DNA of 64,000 bases from Bacillota bacterium (lineage in GTDB: Bacteria > Bacillota > Dehalobacteriia > UBA4068 > UBA4997): the NCBI GenBank assembly GCA_021771915.1, contig JAETNY010000007.1, positions 1-64,000 of the forward strand, written 5' to 3'. How positions within the stretch are numbered: the first letter of the stretch is position 1; each line of letters starts with the position of its first letter. The notes under the pieces were generated by a model. That model saw nothing but the letters and a program-made list of their open reading frames with translations. It was not told where the DNA came from and searched no databases. A program made the translations under genes and the position numbers. This document shows, in pieces, positions 55,022 to 64,000 of this stretch.

Positions 55022-56224
55022 CTATGCCAGGAAAACACCGTTCAACGTCAGCAGAATACCAGCCGCAACAGCGGTACCGATACAACCAGCTACGTTCGGG
55101 CCCATTGCGTGCATCAAGAGGAAGTTAGCAGGGTTATCAGCCTGACCTACTTTTTGAGCTACACGAGCAGCCATAGGTACAGCAGATACGCCAGCAGCAC
55201 CAATCAACGGGTTGAGCTTTTCTTTCAGGAAGATGTTCATGATATGGGCTACAATAACACCGCCGGCGCAAGCCATAGCGAATGCGAATACGCCCAATAC
55301 AAAGATGGACATTGTCTGTGTGGTCAAGAATGTAGTACCCTCGGTGGTAGCGCCCACGGAAGTGCCCAGGAAGATGGTAACAATGTTACACAAAGCATTC
55401 TGAGCAGTATCAGACAGACGGTCTACGCAGCCAGATTCTTTGAACAGGTTGCCGAGCATCAGCATACCAATCAAAGAAGATGCAGAGGGAACAATCATTG
55501 AAACAACGATTGTGTTAACAACCGGGAACAAAATTTTGGTTAATTTCTTAACCTGTTTTTGCTGCTTCATAACAATCTGACGCTGTGCTTTGGTGGTCAA
55601 AGCTTTCATAACAGGCGGCAGAATAATCGGCACCATTGCCATGTAAGAATAAGCAGCAACTGCAATCGGACCCATCAAATGCGGAGCCAGTTTACCAGAC
55701 AGATAAATACATGTCGGGCCGTCAGCACCACCAATGATACCGATAGAAGCAGCTTCAGCAAAGTTGAATTGTACAGCAGGTACATATTCGTCCAGCATCA
55801 AAGCGCCCCACAATGCAATAAATACACCGAACTGAGCAGCACCGCCCAAAATCAAGCTCTTCGGGTTAGCCAAAACCGGACCGAAGTCAGTCATAGCACC
55901 AATACCCAAGAACATCAGAGGCGGGAAAACGCCCAAATGGTCGCCTTGATACAGATAATACAGCATACCGCCGATTTCAGTTACAATAGTATGACCGGCG
56001 TCATCAAAACCCAAGGTGGGGTGAAGCATAACACCGCTGCCGGGAATGTTAACCAACAGCATACCGAAGGAAATCGGAACCAGCAGCAAAGGCTCGAAAC
56101 CTTTCTTAATTGCCAAATACATAAACAGCAAGGCAACCAAAATCATAACGCCGGAGCGCCAATCAAAGATTGCGAAAGATGTGCTTTTGTAAAAATCAAC
56201 AAGAGCAGCACTGATAATTTCCAC
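55022..56224 (-). CDS. mmdB: Na+-transporting methylmalonyl-CoA decarboxylase, beta subunit
   Basis: 400 aa integral membrane protein, OadB family. About ten helices; the conserved aspartate loop is IGIIGGADGPTCIYLSGKLA and the NMAP-like region lies in GLPGSG-type loops such as VNIPGSGVMLHPTLG. Couples decarboxylation of carboxybiotin to export of two Na+ ions. Last gene of the operon; AGGAGGGAAAGC precedes the ATG. Full length. Confidence 0.94.
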   Translation of the reverse strand: MEIISAALVDFYKSTSFAIFDWRSGVMILVALLFMYLAIKKGFEPLLLVPISFGMLLVNIPGSGVMLHPTLGFDDAGHTIVTEIGGMLYYLYQGDHLGVFPPLMFLGIGAMTDFGPVLANPKSLILGGAAQFGVFIALWGALMLDEYVPAVQFNFAEAASIGIIGGADGPTCIYLSGKLAPHLMGPIAVAAYSYMAMVPIILPPVMKALTTKAQRQIVMKQQKQVKKLTKILFPVVNTIVVSMIVPSASSLIGMLMLGNLFKESGCVDRLSDTAQNALCNIVTIFLGTSVGATTEGTTFLTTQTMSIFVLGVFAFAMACAGGVIVAHIMNIFLKEKLNPLIGAAGVSAVPMAARVAQKVGQADNPANFLLMHAMGPNVAGCIGTAVAAGILLTLNGVFLA

Positions 56225-56273
56225 AAGCTTTCCCTCCTATATCCAGTTTATTTTTTTCATAATTGCACAGCAA

Positions 56274-56654
56274 TTACATGGATACCAGAGGATCGCCAGA
56301 CTGAACAGTAGCACCCTGAGCAACGTGAACAGCGGTAACTGTGCCGTCAGCAGGAGCCATAATTTCATTCTCCATCTTCATAGCTTCCAGAATCATCAAA
56401 ACGTCACCAGCTTTAACAGACTGACCAGCAGATACGTTTACTTTCAAAATCGTGCCCGGCAGAGGGCTGGTGATATCGCCAGCGGCAGCAGCAGCCTTCG
56501 GAGCCGGTGCCGGAGCGGGAGCCGGGGCAGCCAACGGAGCAGCAGCCGGGGCAGCAGCAGGAGCAGCAGCTCTCGGAGCAGAAGCTACGGAGCCAGCATC
56601 TTCAACCTCTACAGCAAAAGTTTCACCGTTTACAGTAACATTAAACTTACGCAT
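56274..56654 (-). CDS. mmdC: Methylmalonyl-CoA decarboxylase, biotin carrier subunit
   Basis: 126 aa. Ala/Pro-rich flexible linker in the middle ([17 protein letters not shown]), then a biotinyl domain with [11 protein letters not shown] in which the lysine carries biotin. It shuttles CO2 between the carboxyltransferase and the beta subunit. Overlaps the delta gene stop by one base. Confidence 0.95.
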   Translation of the reverse strand: MRKFNVTVNGETFAVEVEDAGSVASAPRAAAPAAAPAAAPLAAPAPAPAPAPKAAAAAGDITSPLPGTILKVNVSAGQSVKAGDVLMILEAMKMENEIMAPADGTVTAVHVAQGATVQSGDPLVSM

Positions 56655-57040
56655 TATTTATTTCCTCCTTCAGTAAGTCTGGCACGGTCTCCCATAATAG
56701 TACCGTTGCCGGCAGCAGCCCAAGGCAGCAGCGGAGCGCCAGTTCTTTCAATAGCTTTAAATTTCAGCTCAGTAGAACCCATAGCCATAGTTACCGCAGC
56801 AACAATAGCGGCAATCTTGGCATTGTTTTTAGCAGCCGGAGCAGGCGCAGCAGCAGGGGCTGCGGCTTTCGGCGCGGCAGCCGGAGCTGCCGGTTTCGGG
56901 GCATCGGGAGCAATCTGATCCACGATTTTATTCAGCAACCATGTGGTAAAGGTCAAAATTGCCAAAATGCAAAATACGCCGCCCATACCAATGACAGTTG
57001 CCAAAGTACCCATCATAAAATTACTGTATGCATATTCCAT
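56654..57040 (-). CDS. mmdD: Methylmalonyl-CoA decarboxylase, OadG-like delta subunit
   Basis: 128 aa. One N-terminal membrane helix ([20 protein letters not shown]), an Ala/Pro linker, and a short C-terminal tail ending TEGGNK that would contact the carboxyltransferase. Holds the complex at the membrane. GGAGGTAATATTCT precedes the ATG. Position between alpha and biotin subunits matches Veillonella-type operons. Confidence 0.87.
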   Translation of the reverse strand: MEYAYSNFMMGTLATVIGMGGVFCILAILTFTTWLLNKIVDQIAPDAPKPAAPAAAPKAAAPAAAPAPAAKNNAKIAAIVAAVTMAMGSTELKFKAIERTGAPLLPWAAAGNGTIMGDRARLTEGGNK

Positions 57041-57057
57041 ATTAGAATATTACCTCC

Positions 57058-58602
57058 TTACAGCGGAATGTTGCCATGCTTTCTAGCAGGGCGAGATTCC
57101 TTCTTGCCCAACAAGCTGTCCAGGGATTTGCAGAGATAGTAACGAGTCTTATCAGGCTCAACAACCAAATCAACAAAACCGCGAGCCGCAGCCTTATAAG
57201 GATTAGCGAATTCTTCTTCGTATTCGGCAATCTTTTCAGCGCGTGTCTTCTCGGGATTAGAGGAGTTCTTGATTTCCTTAGCAAATACGATGTTTGCAGC
57301 GCCGGAAGCACCCATAACAGCAATCTGCGCAGTCGGCCAAGCAATAGCAACGTCAGCGCCCAAGGACTTGCCGCACATTGCCAGATAAGCACCACCGTAA
57401 GCTTTACGAGTAATCAGAACCAGCAGCGGAACGGTAGCTTCAGAATATGCGTACAACAGCTTAGCGCCGTGGCGGATAATGCCGCCATGTTCCTGAGCAA
57501 CACCAGGCAGATAGCCAGGAGTATCAACACAGGTCAAAATCGGAATATTAAATGCGTCGCACAGACGGATAAAGCGAGCAGCCTTATCAGAGCAGTCAAT
57601 ATCCAAGCTGCCAGCGCCCACTTTGGGCTGGTTAGCAATAACGCCTACGGAACGACCATTCAGACGGATAAAGCCAGTCACGATATTTCTGGCGAAGTTT
57701 TCATGTACTTCAAACAGATAGCCGTTATCAGCAATGCCTCTAACAACTTCTTTCATGTCATAAGGTTTGTTCGGATTGTCCGGAATGATGCTCAACAAGG
57801 ATTCCTCGCAGCGTTCAACCGGGTCATCACAAGCAAATACAGGAGCGCATTCCATGTTGTTGCTGGGCAGGAAGCCTAACAGGGTTTTAACCTGCTCAAT
57901 ACATTCGTCCTCAGTAGCAGCATAGAAATGAGCGTTACCACTCTTGGTGTTGTGGGTACGTGCGCCACCCAAAGCTTCAGCAGTTACAACCTCACCGGTT
58001 ACAGACTGAATTACAGCCGGGCCGGTAATGAACATCTGACATTTATCTACCATGAAGATAAAGTCAGTCAAAGCCGGGGAATACACAGCGCCGCCAGCGC
58101 AGGGGCCCATGATGATGGACAGCTGCGGCACAACGCCAGAAGCCAAAGTGTTCAGTTTGAAAATACGGCCATAGCCGTTCAAAGCGTCAACTGCTTCCTG
58201 AATACGAGCGCCGCCGGAATCGTTGATGCCGATGCAGGGCGCGCCGTTTTTAACAGCCAACTCCATAACTTTACAAATCTTAGCAGCGTGCATTTCGCCC
58301 AAGGAACCACCCTGAACAGTGAAATCCTGAGAGAAAACATAAACCAGACGGCCGTCAACTGTGCCGTAACCAGTTACAACGCCTTCGCCAGGAGCTTTAA
58401 CTTTGTCAAAGCCAAAAGCAGTACCGCGGTGTACCACGAACTGATCCAACTCTACAAAGCTGCCCTCGTCCAGAATTTTGTTAATTCTTTCACGAGCAGT
58501 ATATTTGCCCTTAGCATGATGCTTATCAATTTTGTCTTGCCCACCGCCCAAAATAACTTCTTCACGTTTTTTGATCAACTGAGCCAACTTATCTGTAGCC
58601 AT
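57058..58602 (-). CDS. mmdA: Methylmalonyl-CoA decarboxylase, carboxyltransferase alpha subunit
   Basis: 514 aa. Crotonase-fold carboxyltransferase: GVVTGYGTVDGRLVYVFSQD, MGPCAGGAVYSPALTDFIFM, and acetyl/propionyl-CoA blocks CVDTPGYLPGVAQEHGGII. Moves the carboxyl from (S)-methylmalonyl-CoA to biotin, releasing propionyl-CoA. Length and GEVVTAEALGGARTHNTKSG fit MmdA rather than glutaconyl-CoA decarboxylase alpha. Second gene of the operon. Confidence 0.94.
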   Translation of the reverse strand: MATDKLAQLIKKREEVILGGGQDKIDKHHAKGKYTARERINKILDEGSFVELDQFVVHRGTAFGFDKVKAPGEGVVTGYGTVDGRLVYVFSQDFTVQGGSLGEMHAAKICKVMELAVKNGAPCIGINDSGGARIQEAVDALNGYGRIFKLNTLASGVVPQLSIIMGPCAGGAVYSPALTDFIFMVDKCQMFITGPAVIQSVTGEVVTAEALGGARTHNTKSGNAHFYAATEDECIEQVKTLLGFLPSNNMECAPVFACDDPVERCEESLLSIIPDNPNKPYDMKEVVRGIADNGYLFEVHENFARNIVTGFIRLNGRSVGVIANQPKVGAGSLDIDCSDKAARFIRLCDAFNIPILTCVDTPGYLPGVAQEHGGIIRHGAKLLYAYSEATVPLLVLITRKAYGGAYLAMCGKSLGADVAIAWPTAQIAVMGASGAANIVFAKEIKNSSNPEKTRAEKIAEYEEEFANPYKAAARGFVDLVVEPDKTRYYLCKSLDSLLGKKESRPARKHGNIPL

Positions 58603-58623
58603 CCTTTTACCTCCTAAAGATCC

Positions 58624-59031
58624 TTATTTGTGTTCGCAAAGTTCCAGCAAAATGCCGCGTGTAGCCTTCGGGTGCAAGAAAGCAATTCTTGCGCCGCCAG
58701 CGCCATTGCGAGCCACTTTGTCAATCAGACGAACGCCAGCAGCATCCAAATCAGCCAGAGCCTGGTCAATATTATCAACCTTGAATGCAACGTGCTGGAT
58801 ACCCTCGCCGTTCTTTTCCAGGAACTTGGCAACGGGACCATCAGGAGTGGTAGATTCCAACAACTCTACCCAGCTATTTTCAACAGGAATAAAACCAGTA
58901 GTGGTTTTCTGTTCCTCAACTGTTTCTTTGAAGTCCAGCTTCAAACCCAAAGCCTCACCCCAAAAAGCCATAGCCTCGTCAATGTTATTAACTGCCACAC
59001 CCAGATGATCAATTCTTTCTACCTTGAACAT
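58624..59031 (-). CDS. mce: Methylmalonyl-CoA epimerase
   Basis: 135 aa vicinal-oxygen-chelate protein. Metal ligands in IDHLGVAVNNIDEAM, GEGIQHVAFKVDNI and ILLELCEHK. Converts the (R)-isomer made by the mutase to the (S)-isomer used by MmdA. First gene of the operon, 21 bases before mmdA, after AGGTGAAAAA. The cobalamin mutase itself is not in the window. Confidence 0.95.
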   Translation of the reverse strand: MFKVERIDHLGVAVNNIDEAMAFWGEALGLKLDFKETVEEQKTTTGFIPVENSWVELLESTTPDGPVAKFLEKNGEGIQHVAFKVDNIDQALADLDAAGVRLIDKVARNGAGGARIAFLHPKATRGILLELCEHK

Positions 59032-59380
59032 ATTTTTTCACCTCCAAAAATTTTTTGCAGAGCCACAGTATTTTGGACAGTATAACCATGCCCCTGCGTT
59101 TAAATAAAATGATTAGGATTTATATAAGAAAAGCACGGATTAAAACCAGCTTTTTCCTACCTTGGCCAAAACTCCGCCCGGCCACATTTTCCAGGCTATG
59201 AGTTTTTTATGAAAATTCTTCTGTTAATCTCCATAATTCGCTTATTATATTACACTAGTTATATAATAACATTAAACACAGATTTTAGCAATACAATTTT
59301 GCGAAAAATTTTATCTATTCTGCATTATTTTTATTCATTTGTGATAAAAAAATGCCGCAAAAATTTTTCTCAAAAAAACA
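59032..59380. other. Intergenic region between mce and tRNA-Arg
   Basis: About 350 bases, AT-rich. I see no gene. It must hold the start of the decarboxylase operon on the minus strand, but no promoter box stands out; a TTATTATATAAC stretch around 59250-59260 is a candidate -10. Confidence 0.6.
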
Positions 59381-59409
59381 TTGACTTCCAACGAAAAATA
59401 GTTTAAAAT
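59381..59409 (+). promoter_or_regulatory. tRNA-Arg promoter
   Basis: TTGACT, 17 bases, TAAAAT, 18 bases before the tRNA. Confidence 0.8.
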
Positions 59410-59427
59410 AAAAAGTACATAAAATTT

Positions 59428-59502
59428 GCGCCTGTAGCTCAGTGGATAGAGCGTCGGCCTCCGGAGCCGAAAGCGTAGGTTCGATTCCTATCAGGCGTAC
59501 CA
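59428..59502 (+). tRNA. tRNA-Arg (anticodon CCG)
   Basis: Acceptor GCGCCTG pairs with CAGGCGT; D arm AGCTCAGTGGATAGAGC, anticodon loop CTCCGGA inside TCGGC/GCCGA, T arm TAGGTTCGATTCCTA, and encoded CCA end. Reads CGG. A terminator follows. Confidence 0.97.
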
Positions 59503-59509
59503 TGCGCGA

Positions 59510-59547
59510 AAAACCTTGGGTATATCAGCCCAAGGTTTTATTTTTTA
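59510..59547 (+). terminator. Terminator after tRNA-Arg
   Basis: AACCTTGGG, loop TATATCAG, CCCAAGGTT then TTATTTTTTA. Confidence 0.9.
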
Positions 59548-60294
59548 TTACACGCGCGCCATACCGTCAACGCTCAAAACCACGCCGTTTATGTATGCCG
59601 CCTTATCAGAAGCCAGGAATACAAAAGCGTTGGCAATATCCTCCGGCTGTCCCAAACGACGCAGAGGAATTTGTGCAATCAAAGGCTCAATAACTTCCAG
59701 CGGCACGGCGCGCATCATGTCCGTTTCAATAATGCCGGGCGCCACCGCATTAACCCGAATACCCTTCGGGCCAAGTTCTCTGGCCAGAGAAACCGTAAAG
59801 CCGTTAACCGCAAATTTAGAGGTCGGATAAGCCACGCCGCTGGGCTGGCCGTAAATGCTGACCATCGAAGAAGTGTTTAAAATAACCCCACTGCCCTGCG
59901 GCACCATATAATCAACCGCCGCCCGGGTACAGTTATAAACACCTTTAACATTCAAATCAAAAACTTTGTCAAATGTTTCCTCGCCATACTCCGCAAAAGG
60001 TGTGCTATCTGACATACCAGCATTATTTACCAAAATATCAATGTGGCCGTATTTTTCGGCAATCCGGCTAAAAGACTGCTTAACAGACTCCGCCTCCGCC
60101 AGCTTGGGACAAATCCCCTCCACTTTTCCCTGCGGATAAGCCGCCTGCAAACTTTCAACCGCCTGGTCCGCCGTCGTCTGCCGGCTGGCACAAAGCACAA
60201 CCACTGCGCCCTCCGCCAAAAATGCTTTGGCCGTGGCCAAACCGATACCGCGACTGCCGCCGGTAATCACTGCAACCTTGTTCTCTAACAGCAT
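59548..60294 (-). CDS. SDR-family oxidoreductase (FabG-like)
   Basis: About 248 aa from MLLENKVAVITGGSRGIG; AGGAGGTTTTGGAAA precedes the ATG at 60294, so the extra 25 residues of the track frame are not coding. NAD(P) loop TGGSRGIGLA, NNAGMSDS, and Ser-Tyr-Lys in NTSSMVSIYGQPSGVAYPTSK. Ends with VLSVDGMARV. Stands alone outside the fab operon; substrate unknown. Confidence 0.88.
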   Translation of the reverse strand: MLLENKVAVITGGSRGIGLATAKAFLAEGAVVVLCASRQTTADQAVESLQAAYPQGKVEGICPKLAEAESVKQSFSRIAEKYGHIDILVNNAGMSDSTPFAEYGEETFDKVFDLNVKGVYNCTRAAVDYMVPQGSGVILNTSSMVSIYGQPSGVAYPTSKFAVNGFTVSLARELGPKGIRVNAVAPGIIETDMMRAVPLEVIEPLIAQIPLRRLGQPEDIANAFVFLASDKAAYINGVVLSVDGMARV

Positions 60295-60476
60295 TTTCCA
60301 AAACCTCCTGCAAAAGTTTTTACAACTATGTCTGTTCTCTATTATAACAAGTTTCGTCAGAAAAATCAATCATCAAATTTATACAAATTTTGTCAATGAT
60401 TTAATCTCATTCATAAAATATTGCTTAATCAAGCCAGACAACGCTATCTTATCATATTTCAGCAGACAACATCTTA

Positions 60477-61862
60477 TTACAACTCCGCCCAGGGCAAAAC
60501 CTGCCCCTGTTCATCAACCAAACCCCAAATTAACGGCTCAATTTGCGGCGGTTCAGGCAAAACCGATAAAATACCCTGCAAATCACGCGCGGCCGTCTCC
60601 GCTCTTAATAAACTGCTGGCATAAATTTCAGCCAGCACATCGCCGGCCTCCACCCAAGCGCCAGCCGGCTGCTTAAAGCGCACGCCAACCTGATAATCAA
60701 TTTCATCTTCCAAACGCTCACGCCCAGCGCCCAAAAACTGCACAATCTCCGCCACCCTGGCCGCATCTGCCGCCGCCAGATAACCGGAACTCGCCGCCAA
60801 AACCGGCAACACAAACTCTGCCTGAACCAGCTGCCCGGCCTGCAAAGCGCTGACATCTCCGCCCTGCGCCTGTAAAAACTGCAATAACCTTTGCCAGCCC
60901 AAACCATTTGCCAAAGCAACCTCGGCCTGCTGCCAGCCAGTCGCCCTATCCGCCGCCAAACCGCCCAAATACAGCAACTCGCCGGCCAAAACCACGGAAA
61001 GCCGCCGCAAGTCCGCAGAAACCTCATTGCCGCGCACAGCCTGACCAGACTGCAAAATCTCGGCGGCCTCGGCCACCTCCAGAGCGTTGCCCACAGCGGC
61101 TCCCAATGGCGAAGCCATCGCCGAAATAACCGCCGTAACGCGCCGCCCGGCGCTGCGTCCCAGCTTAACCATCAAACGCGCCAGCTCCACCGCACTGGCC
61201 GCATCTGGCATAAACGCCCCTGAGCCGTATTTCACGTCCAGCACAATCACGCCGGCGCCGGCCGCAATTTTTTTCGACATCACACTGGCGGCAATCAACG
61301 GCAGAGAGTCCACCGTGGCCGTCATATCGCGCAACGCATAAAGACGCTTATCCGCTGGCGTTAAATTTTTATTCTGCGCCACAACCGCCAGGCCAATATC
61401 GGCCACCTGCGCCAAAAGTTCCGCTTCTGTCAAATCCAGCTTAAACCCCGGCACAGCCGCCAGCTTGTCCGCCGTACCGCCGGTTTTGCCCAGACTGCGG
61501 CCGCTCATTTTGGCAATCTTTAGGCCACAGGCCGCTGCCAGCGGCATGGCAATCAACGTCGTTTTATCGCCCACACCGCCGGTAGAGTGCTTATCAGCCG
61601 TCACGCCCTCAATACCGCTTAAATCCAGCTGTTCCCCGGAAGCCACTATTTCCTCTGTCAGCGCAAATGTCTCCGCCTCATTCAAACCACGCCAGAAAAT
61701 CGCCATCAACATGGCCGCTGTCTGATAATCCGGCACCGAGCCGTCCAGCATACCGCGCAGCCAGAAGCTAATTTCCTCCGTCTGCAAACAGCCGCCGTCC
61801 CGTTTCCTGGCAATCAAATCATACATTGAAAATCTACTATTTAAAAAAGAATTATCCGCCAT
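60477..61862 (-). CDS. pdp: Pyrimidine-nucleoside phosphorylase
   Basis: 461 aa. Phosphorolysis of uridine and thymidine. VTADKHSTGGVGDKTTL with the phosphate site, MSGRSLGKTGGTADKLAAVP, and SYPxS-type MSKKIAAGAGVIVLDVKYGSGAF. The C-terminal alpha/beta lobe is rich in Ala. It follows deoB by 36 bases, so the two form a salvage operon giving ribose-5-phosphate. Confidence 0.92.
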   Translation of the reverse strand: MADNSFLNSRFSMYDLIARKRDGGCLQTEEISFWLRGMLDGSVPDYQTAAMLMAIFWRGLNEAETFALTEEIVASGEQLDLSGIEGVTADKHSTGGVGDKTTLIAMPLAAACGLKIAKMSGRSLGKTGGTADKLAAVPGFKLDLTEAELLAQVADIGLAVVAQNKNLTPADKRLYALRDMTATVDSLPLIAASVMSKKIAAGAGVIVLDVKYGSGAFMPDAASAVELARLMVKLGRSAGRRVTAVISAMASPLGAAVGNALEVAEAAEILQSGQAVRGNEVSADLRRLSVVLAGELLYLGGLAADRATGWQQAEVALANGLGWQRLLQFLQAQGGDVSALQAGQLVQAEFVLPVLAASSGYLAAADAARVAEIVQFLGAGRERLEDEIDYQVGVRFKQPAGAWVEAGDVLAEIYASSLLRAETAARDLQGILSVLPEPPQIEPLIWGLVDEQGQVLPWAEL

Positions 61863-61898
61863 ATCGATGCCCCCATTATCCGTTTTCTAAAATTGCTA

Positions 61899-63101
61899 TC
61901 AGACCAGACCTATTTCCGGCAGAAAACTTCGGCCGGCCGGCAATTCCGCGGCCCCCAGATAAGCCGCCGCCGTTGCGCCCAAATCCGCAAAACAGGAACG
62001 CACGCCCAAATCCACGCCACGGCGCATAGCCGCCGCCTGCGCAATAACCGGCACATATTCCCGGGAGTGGTCGGTGGAGGGCGTAGTCGGGTCGTTTCCG
62101 TGGTCAGCCGTAATCAGCAGCAAATCCTGCGGCCGCAAAGCCGGCCAAAGCTGCGGCAGCCAGGCGTCAAAAACCTGTAAGGCAGCCGCATAACCGGCCA
62201 CGTCGTTGCGATGCCCAAACTGCATATCAAAATCCACCAGATTGGCCCAAATCAAACCGCTGGAGTGACTGGCCATCGCCGTCAAAATTTTTGTCATACC
62301 GTCGGCATTATTTTCCGTAGGATAACTGAAATCAATATGCTGGTCAGCAAAAATATCATGTATTTTGCCAATCGCCACCACCGGCAGGCCAGCCGACTGA
62401 ACCGCTTCCAGCAGATTACCGGCCGGCGGCAGCAGTGAAAAATCGCGCCGATTGGCCGTGCGCCGAAAACTGCCCGGCTCACCCACAAACGGACGGGCAA
62501 TCACGCGCCCCACGCCGTGCTCACCAACCAGCAAATGGCGCGCCACTGCGCACATCTCATAAAGCTGCGGCAGAGGGATAATCTGCTCATGCGCTGCAAT
62601 TTGAAAAACACTGTCCGCAGAGGTATAAACAATCGGCCGCCCCGTGCGCAAATGTTCCTCGCCCAGCTGCTCAATAATTACCGTGCCAGAGGCAGTAATA
62701 TTACCCAGCGTGCCGCGGCCAATCTGCTTTTCAAACTCCGCCAGCAAATCAGCCGGAAAACCGTCGGGATAGGTCGGCAACGGCCGCAACAGCGGCGTGC
62801 CGGCCAGCTCCCAATGCCCAGCCGTGGTGTCCTTGCCGCAGGAAACCTCCTGCATTTTGCCAAAGGCGCCAGCCTGCGCCAACTCCGCCGGCTTAATCAG
62901 TGGCGGCACACCTGACAGCGGCAAAATATTACCCAAGCCTAATCGCTGCAAGTTTGGCAGGTTTAAACCGCCCACAGCTTTGGCAATATTACCCAGCGTA
63001 TTGCTGCCAACATCACCATAAGCCGCCGCGTCTGGCGCTTCGCCAGCACCGACACTGTCCAGCACAATTAAAATCACTCTTTTTTCCGTCATATAAATCA
63101 A
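61899..63101 (-). CDS. deoB: Phosphopentomutase
   Basis: 400 aa alkaline-phosphatase-fold metalloenzyme. [20 protein letters not shown] at the start with the metal Asp, [15 protein letters not shown], and the metal histidines in [19 protein letters not shown]. Converts (deoxy)ribose-1-phosphate to the 5-phosphate. Starts the deoB-pdp pair. Confidence 0.94.
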   Translation of the reverse strand: MIYMTEKRVILIVLDSVGAGEAPDAAAYGDVGSNTLGNIAKAVGGLNLPNLQRLGLGNILPLSGVPPLIKPAELAQAGAFGKMQEVSCGKDTTAGHWELAGTPLLRPLPTYPDGFPADLLAEFEKQIGRGTLGNITASGTVIIEQLGEEHLRTGRPIVYTSADSVFQIAAHEQIIPLPQLYEMCAVARHLLVGEHGVGRVIARPFVGEPGSFRRTANRRDFSLLPPAGNLLEAVQSAGLPVVAIGKIHDIFADQHIDFSYPTENNADGMTKILTAMASHSSGLIWANLVDFDMQFGHRNDVAGYAAALQVFDAWLPQLWPALRPQDLLLITADHGNDPTTPSTDHSREYVPVIAQAAAMRRGVDLGVRSCFADLGATAAAYLGAAELPAGRSFLPEIGLV

Positions 63102-63194
63102 CCCCCAATGCCTTTGCCTATTCAGTATGGCGCTGTGGCCTGTTTTATATGCTTATTCGTGAAAAATTGCCCATATCCTGCTTTTTATTCGCGT

Positions 63195-63728
63195 TTAATA
63201 TGGCTGAACCGTCGCCTGCTCCCCAAAAATTACCGCTTTCAAGCGCTCCAAAAGCCCCGGCTTATCAACTTCCTCCTCTGTACTTCCTGTACTTTCCGTA
63301 TTCTCTGCATTTATCGTACTTTCCGTACTGTTTGCGCTCTCTGCACTATCCGTGCTCTCTGTGCTTTCAGTATTTTCTGCATTACCGGATTTTTCGGCAT
63401 TTCCGACACTTTCGGCACTATCGGAATTATGGACATTTTCCGTTGGCACAGCGCCGGCCTGTTCATCAGGCGCTGCCGCGGCATTTTTTTCGTTATTCAA
63501 CGGTTGGCTGTCGCCTGGAGCCTGTTCTGGCGGCGCACTCTGCTCCGTTGGCACGCCTGTTTCAGTCTGCACACTTTCTCCCGATGCGAACAGGCTCATC
63601 GCGCCCACGGTTTGCAGGCCGTGATAAATCCCTGGCACCACCACACCCAACAGCAGCAGCAAAGCGCCGCCTTTAAGCAGACGTTTTAATTTGCGTCGCG
63701 GTTTGGTAACAGTTAACATAATCATCAA
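63195..63728 (-). CDS. Single-pass membrane protein with Ser/Thr/Glu repeat domain
   Basis: 177 aa. Basic start (TKPRRKLKRLLKG), one helix GALLLLLGVVVPGIYHG, then an extracytoplasmic low-complexity part: Pro/Glu/Gln (about 50-90) and an array of NAENTES/STES units (about 95-155). Ends in a basic-hydrophobic stretch LLERLKAVIFGEQAT. TAGGAGGGATTTTTG precedes the ATG. It follows spo0A on the same strand; no family recognised. Confidence 0.7.
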   Translation of the reverse strand: MMIMLTVTKPRRKLKRLLKGGALLLLLGVVVPGIYHGLQTVGAMSLFASGESVQTETGVPTEQSAPPEQAPGDSQPLNNEKNAAAAPDEQAGAVPTENVHNSDSAESVGNAEKSGNAENTESTESTDSAESANSTESTINAENTESTGSTEEEVDKPGLLERLKAVIFGEQATVQPY

Positions 63729-63789
63729 AAATCCCTCCTAAAACCAATTAAAATATCAAATTCAGGCTTTAATAAATATGCTGAAACTA

Positions 63790-63830
63790 AAAAAAAATGA
63801 GCATCACCCAACAGGTTCGCTCATTTTTTT
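63790..63830 (-). terminator. Terminator after spo0A
   Basis: Minus strand AAAAATGAGC, 16-base loop, GCTCATTTTTTT. Perfect ten-base stem. Confidence 0.9.
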
Positions 63831-63899
63831 ACTATTAAATTGAAAAAAATGCATTTGATAAAACATCGAACTTTTATTCACTATCCCTAAAAAACTTTT

Positions 63900-64000
63900 T
63901 TAAATAACTTTTTCGCCAATACGCAGACGGTCGGCTACCATAGCAATAAATTCACTGTTGGTGGGCTTGCCACGCTCCATATTTACTGTATAGCCAAAGA
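63900..64000 (-). CDS. spo0A: Spo0A C-terminal end (partial)
   Basis: The last 33 codons read [20 protein letters not shown] then [12 protein letters not shown] and stop. [16 protein letters not shown] is the strongly conserved end of the sporulation master regulator Spo0A. The rest lies beyond the window. Not in the ORF track because it has no start here. Confidence 0.93.
   Translation of the reverse strand, partial: FGYTVNMERGKPTNSEFIAMVADRLRIGEKVI

Noticed and set aside
55559-56311. 250-aa plus-strand frame opposite mmdB
   Set aside because: Shadow of the highly expressed mmd operon; no start signal and no domain.

Overview
The window looks like the chromosome of a spore-lineage, diderm Firmicute of the Negativicutes, closest in style to a succinate-to-propionate fermenter such as Phascolarctobacterium (inference). 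The reasons are a five-gene methylmalonyl-CoA epimerase/Na+-pumping decarboxylase operon, the C-terminus of spo0A at the right edge, a FabK-type fatty-acid operon, CIRCE-controlled groESL and the ywlE-rpiB-ywlG gene order.

Region 1 (1-15.1 kb) is an AT-rich accessory island read entirely on the minus strand. From the promoter-distal left end it holds a Gabija-like pair (OLD/TOPRIM nuclease plus UvrD helicase, the helicase cut by the window edge), a GIY-YIG/helicase plus Eco57I-type methylase restriction pair, a tandem-HEPN protein coupled to a zinc-ribbon protein, two paralogous AWWAN-motif small proteins around an AAA/DUF4143 ATPase, and a large unrecognised protein with a glycine-zipper membrane block. 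A spoIIID gene cut after its helix-turn-helix lies at the right edge of the island.

Region 2 (15.3-24.2 kb) holds Cu/Zn SOD, an anion permease, a radical SAM enzyme, a ferredoxin/NapH-like pair facing a Crp/Fnr regulator, three copies of a structured repeat lying 3' of small unknown genes, two secreted proteins, and an ECF sigma/anti-sigma pair. The sigma gene and one of the secreted-protein genes share a 38-nt promoter architecture.

Region 3 (24.3-37.3 kb) starts with the arginine phosphatase/rpiB/DUF1836/AICAR transformylase cluster. An orphan cobalamin riboswitch follows, with a consensus promoter on one side and tandem terminators on the other but no gene to control. The acpP-fabH-fabK-NMO-fabD-fabG-fabF-fabZ-marR operon comes next, then cysE and an unknown gene.

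Region 4 (37.5-53.3 kb) carries groESL with a downstream 86-bp tandem repeat, carD, pnp, a two-TM sensor-like protein, a BadF-type sugar kinase, a phosphohexomutase, a lone MazF, ilvA, metG, and a TetR regulator with a flavodoxin-fold reductase.

Region 5 (53.3-64 kb) opens with a scar of decayed mobile DNA (IS3 transposase, PcfB, possible RepA remnants). It continues with the methylmalonyl-CoA decarboxylase operon, tRNA-Arg(CCG), an SDR, pdp and deoB for nucleoside salvage, a low-complexity membrane protein, and spo0A.

The core metabolism links up: the decarboxylase turns (S)-methylmalonyl-CoA into propionyl-CoA plus a sodium gradient, and cobalamin is the cofactor of the upstream mutase, which makes the orphan B12 riboswitch RNA the most interesting object here. 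Coordinates of most CDS come from the supplied ORF track, with starts trimmed where a ribosome binding site decides. No database search was possible.
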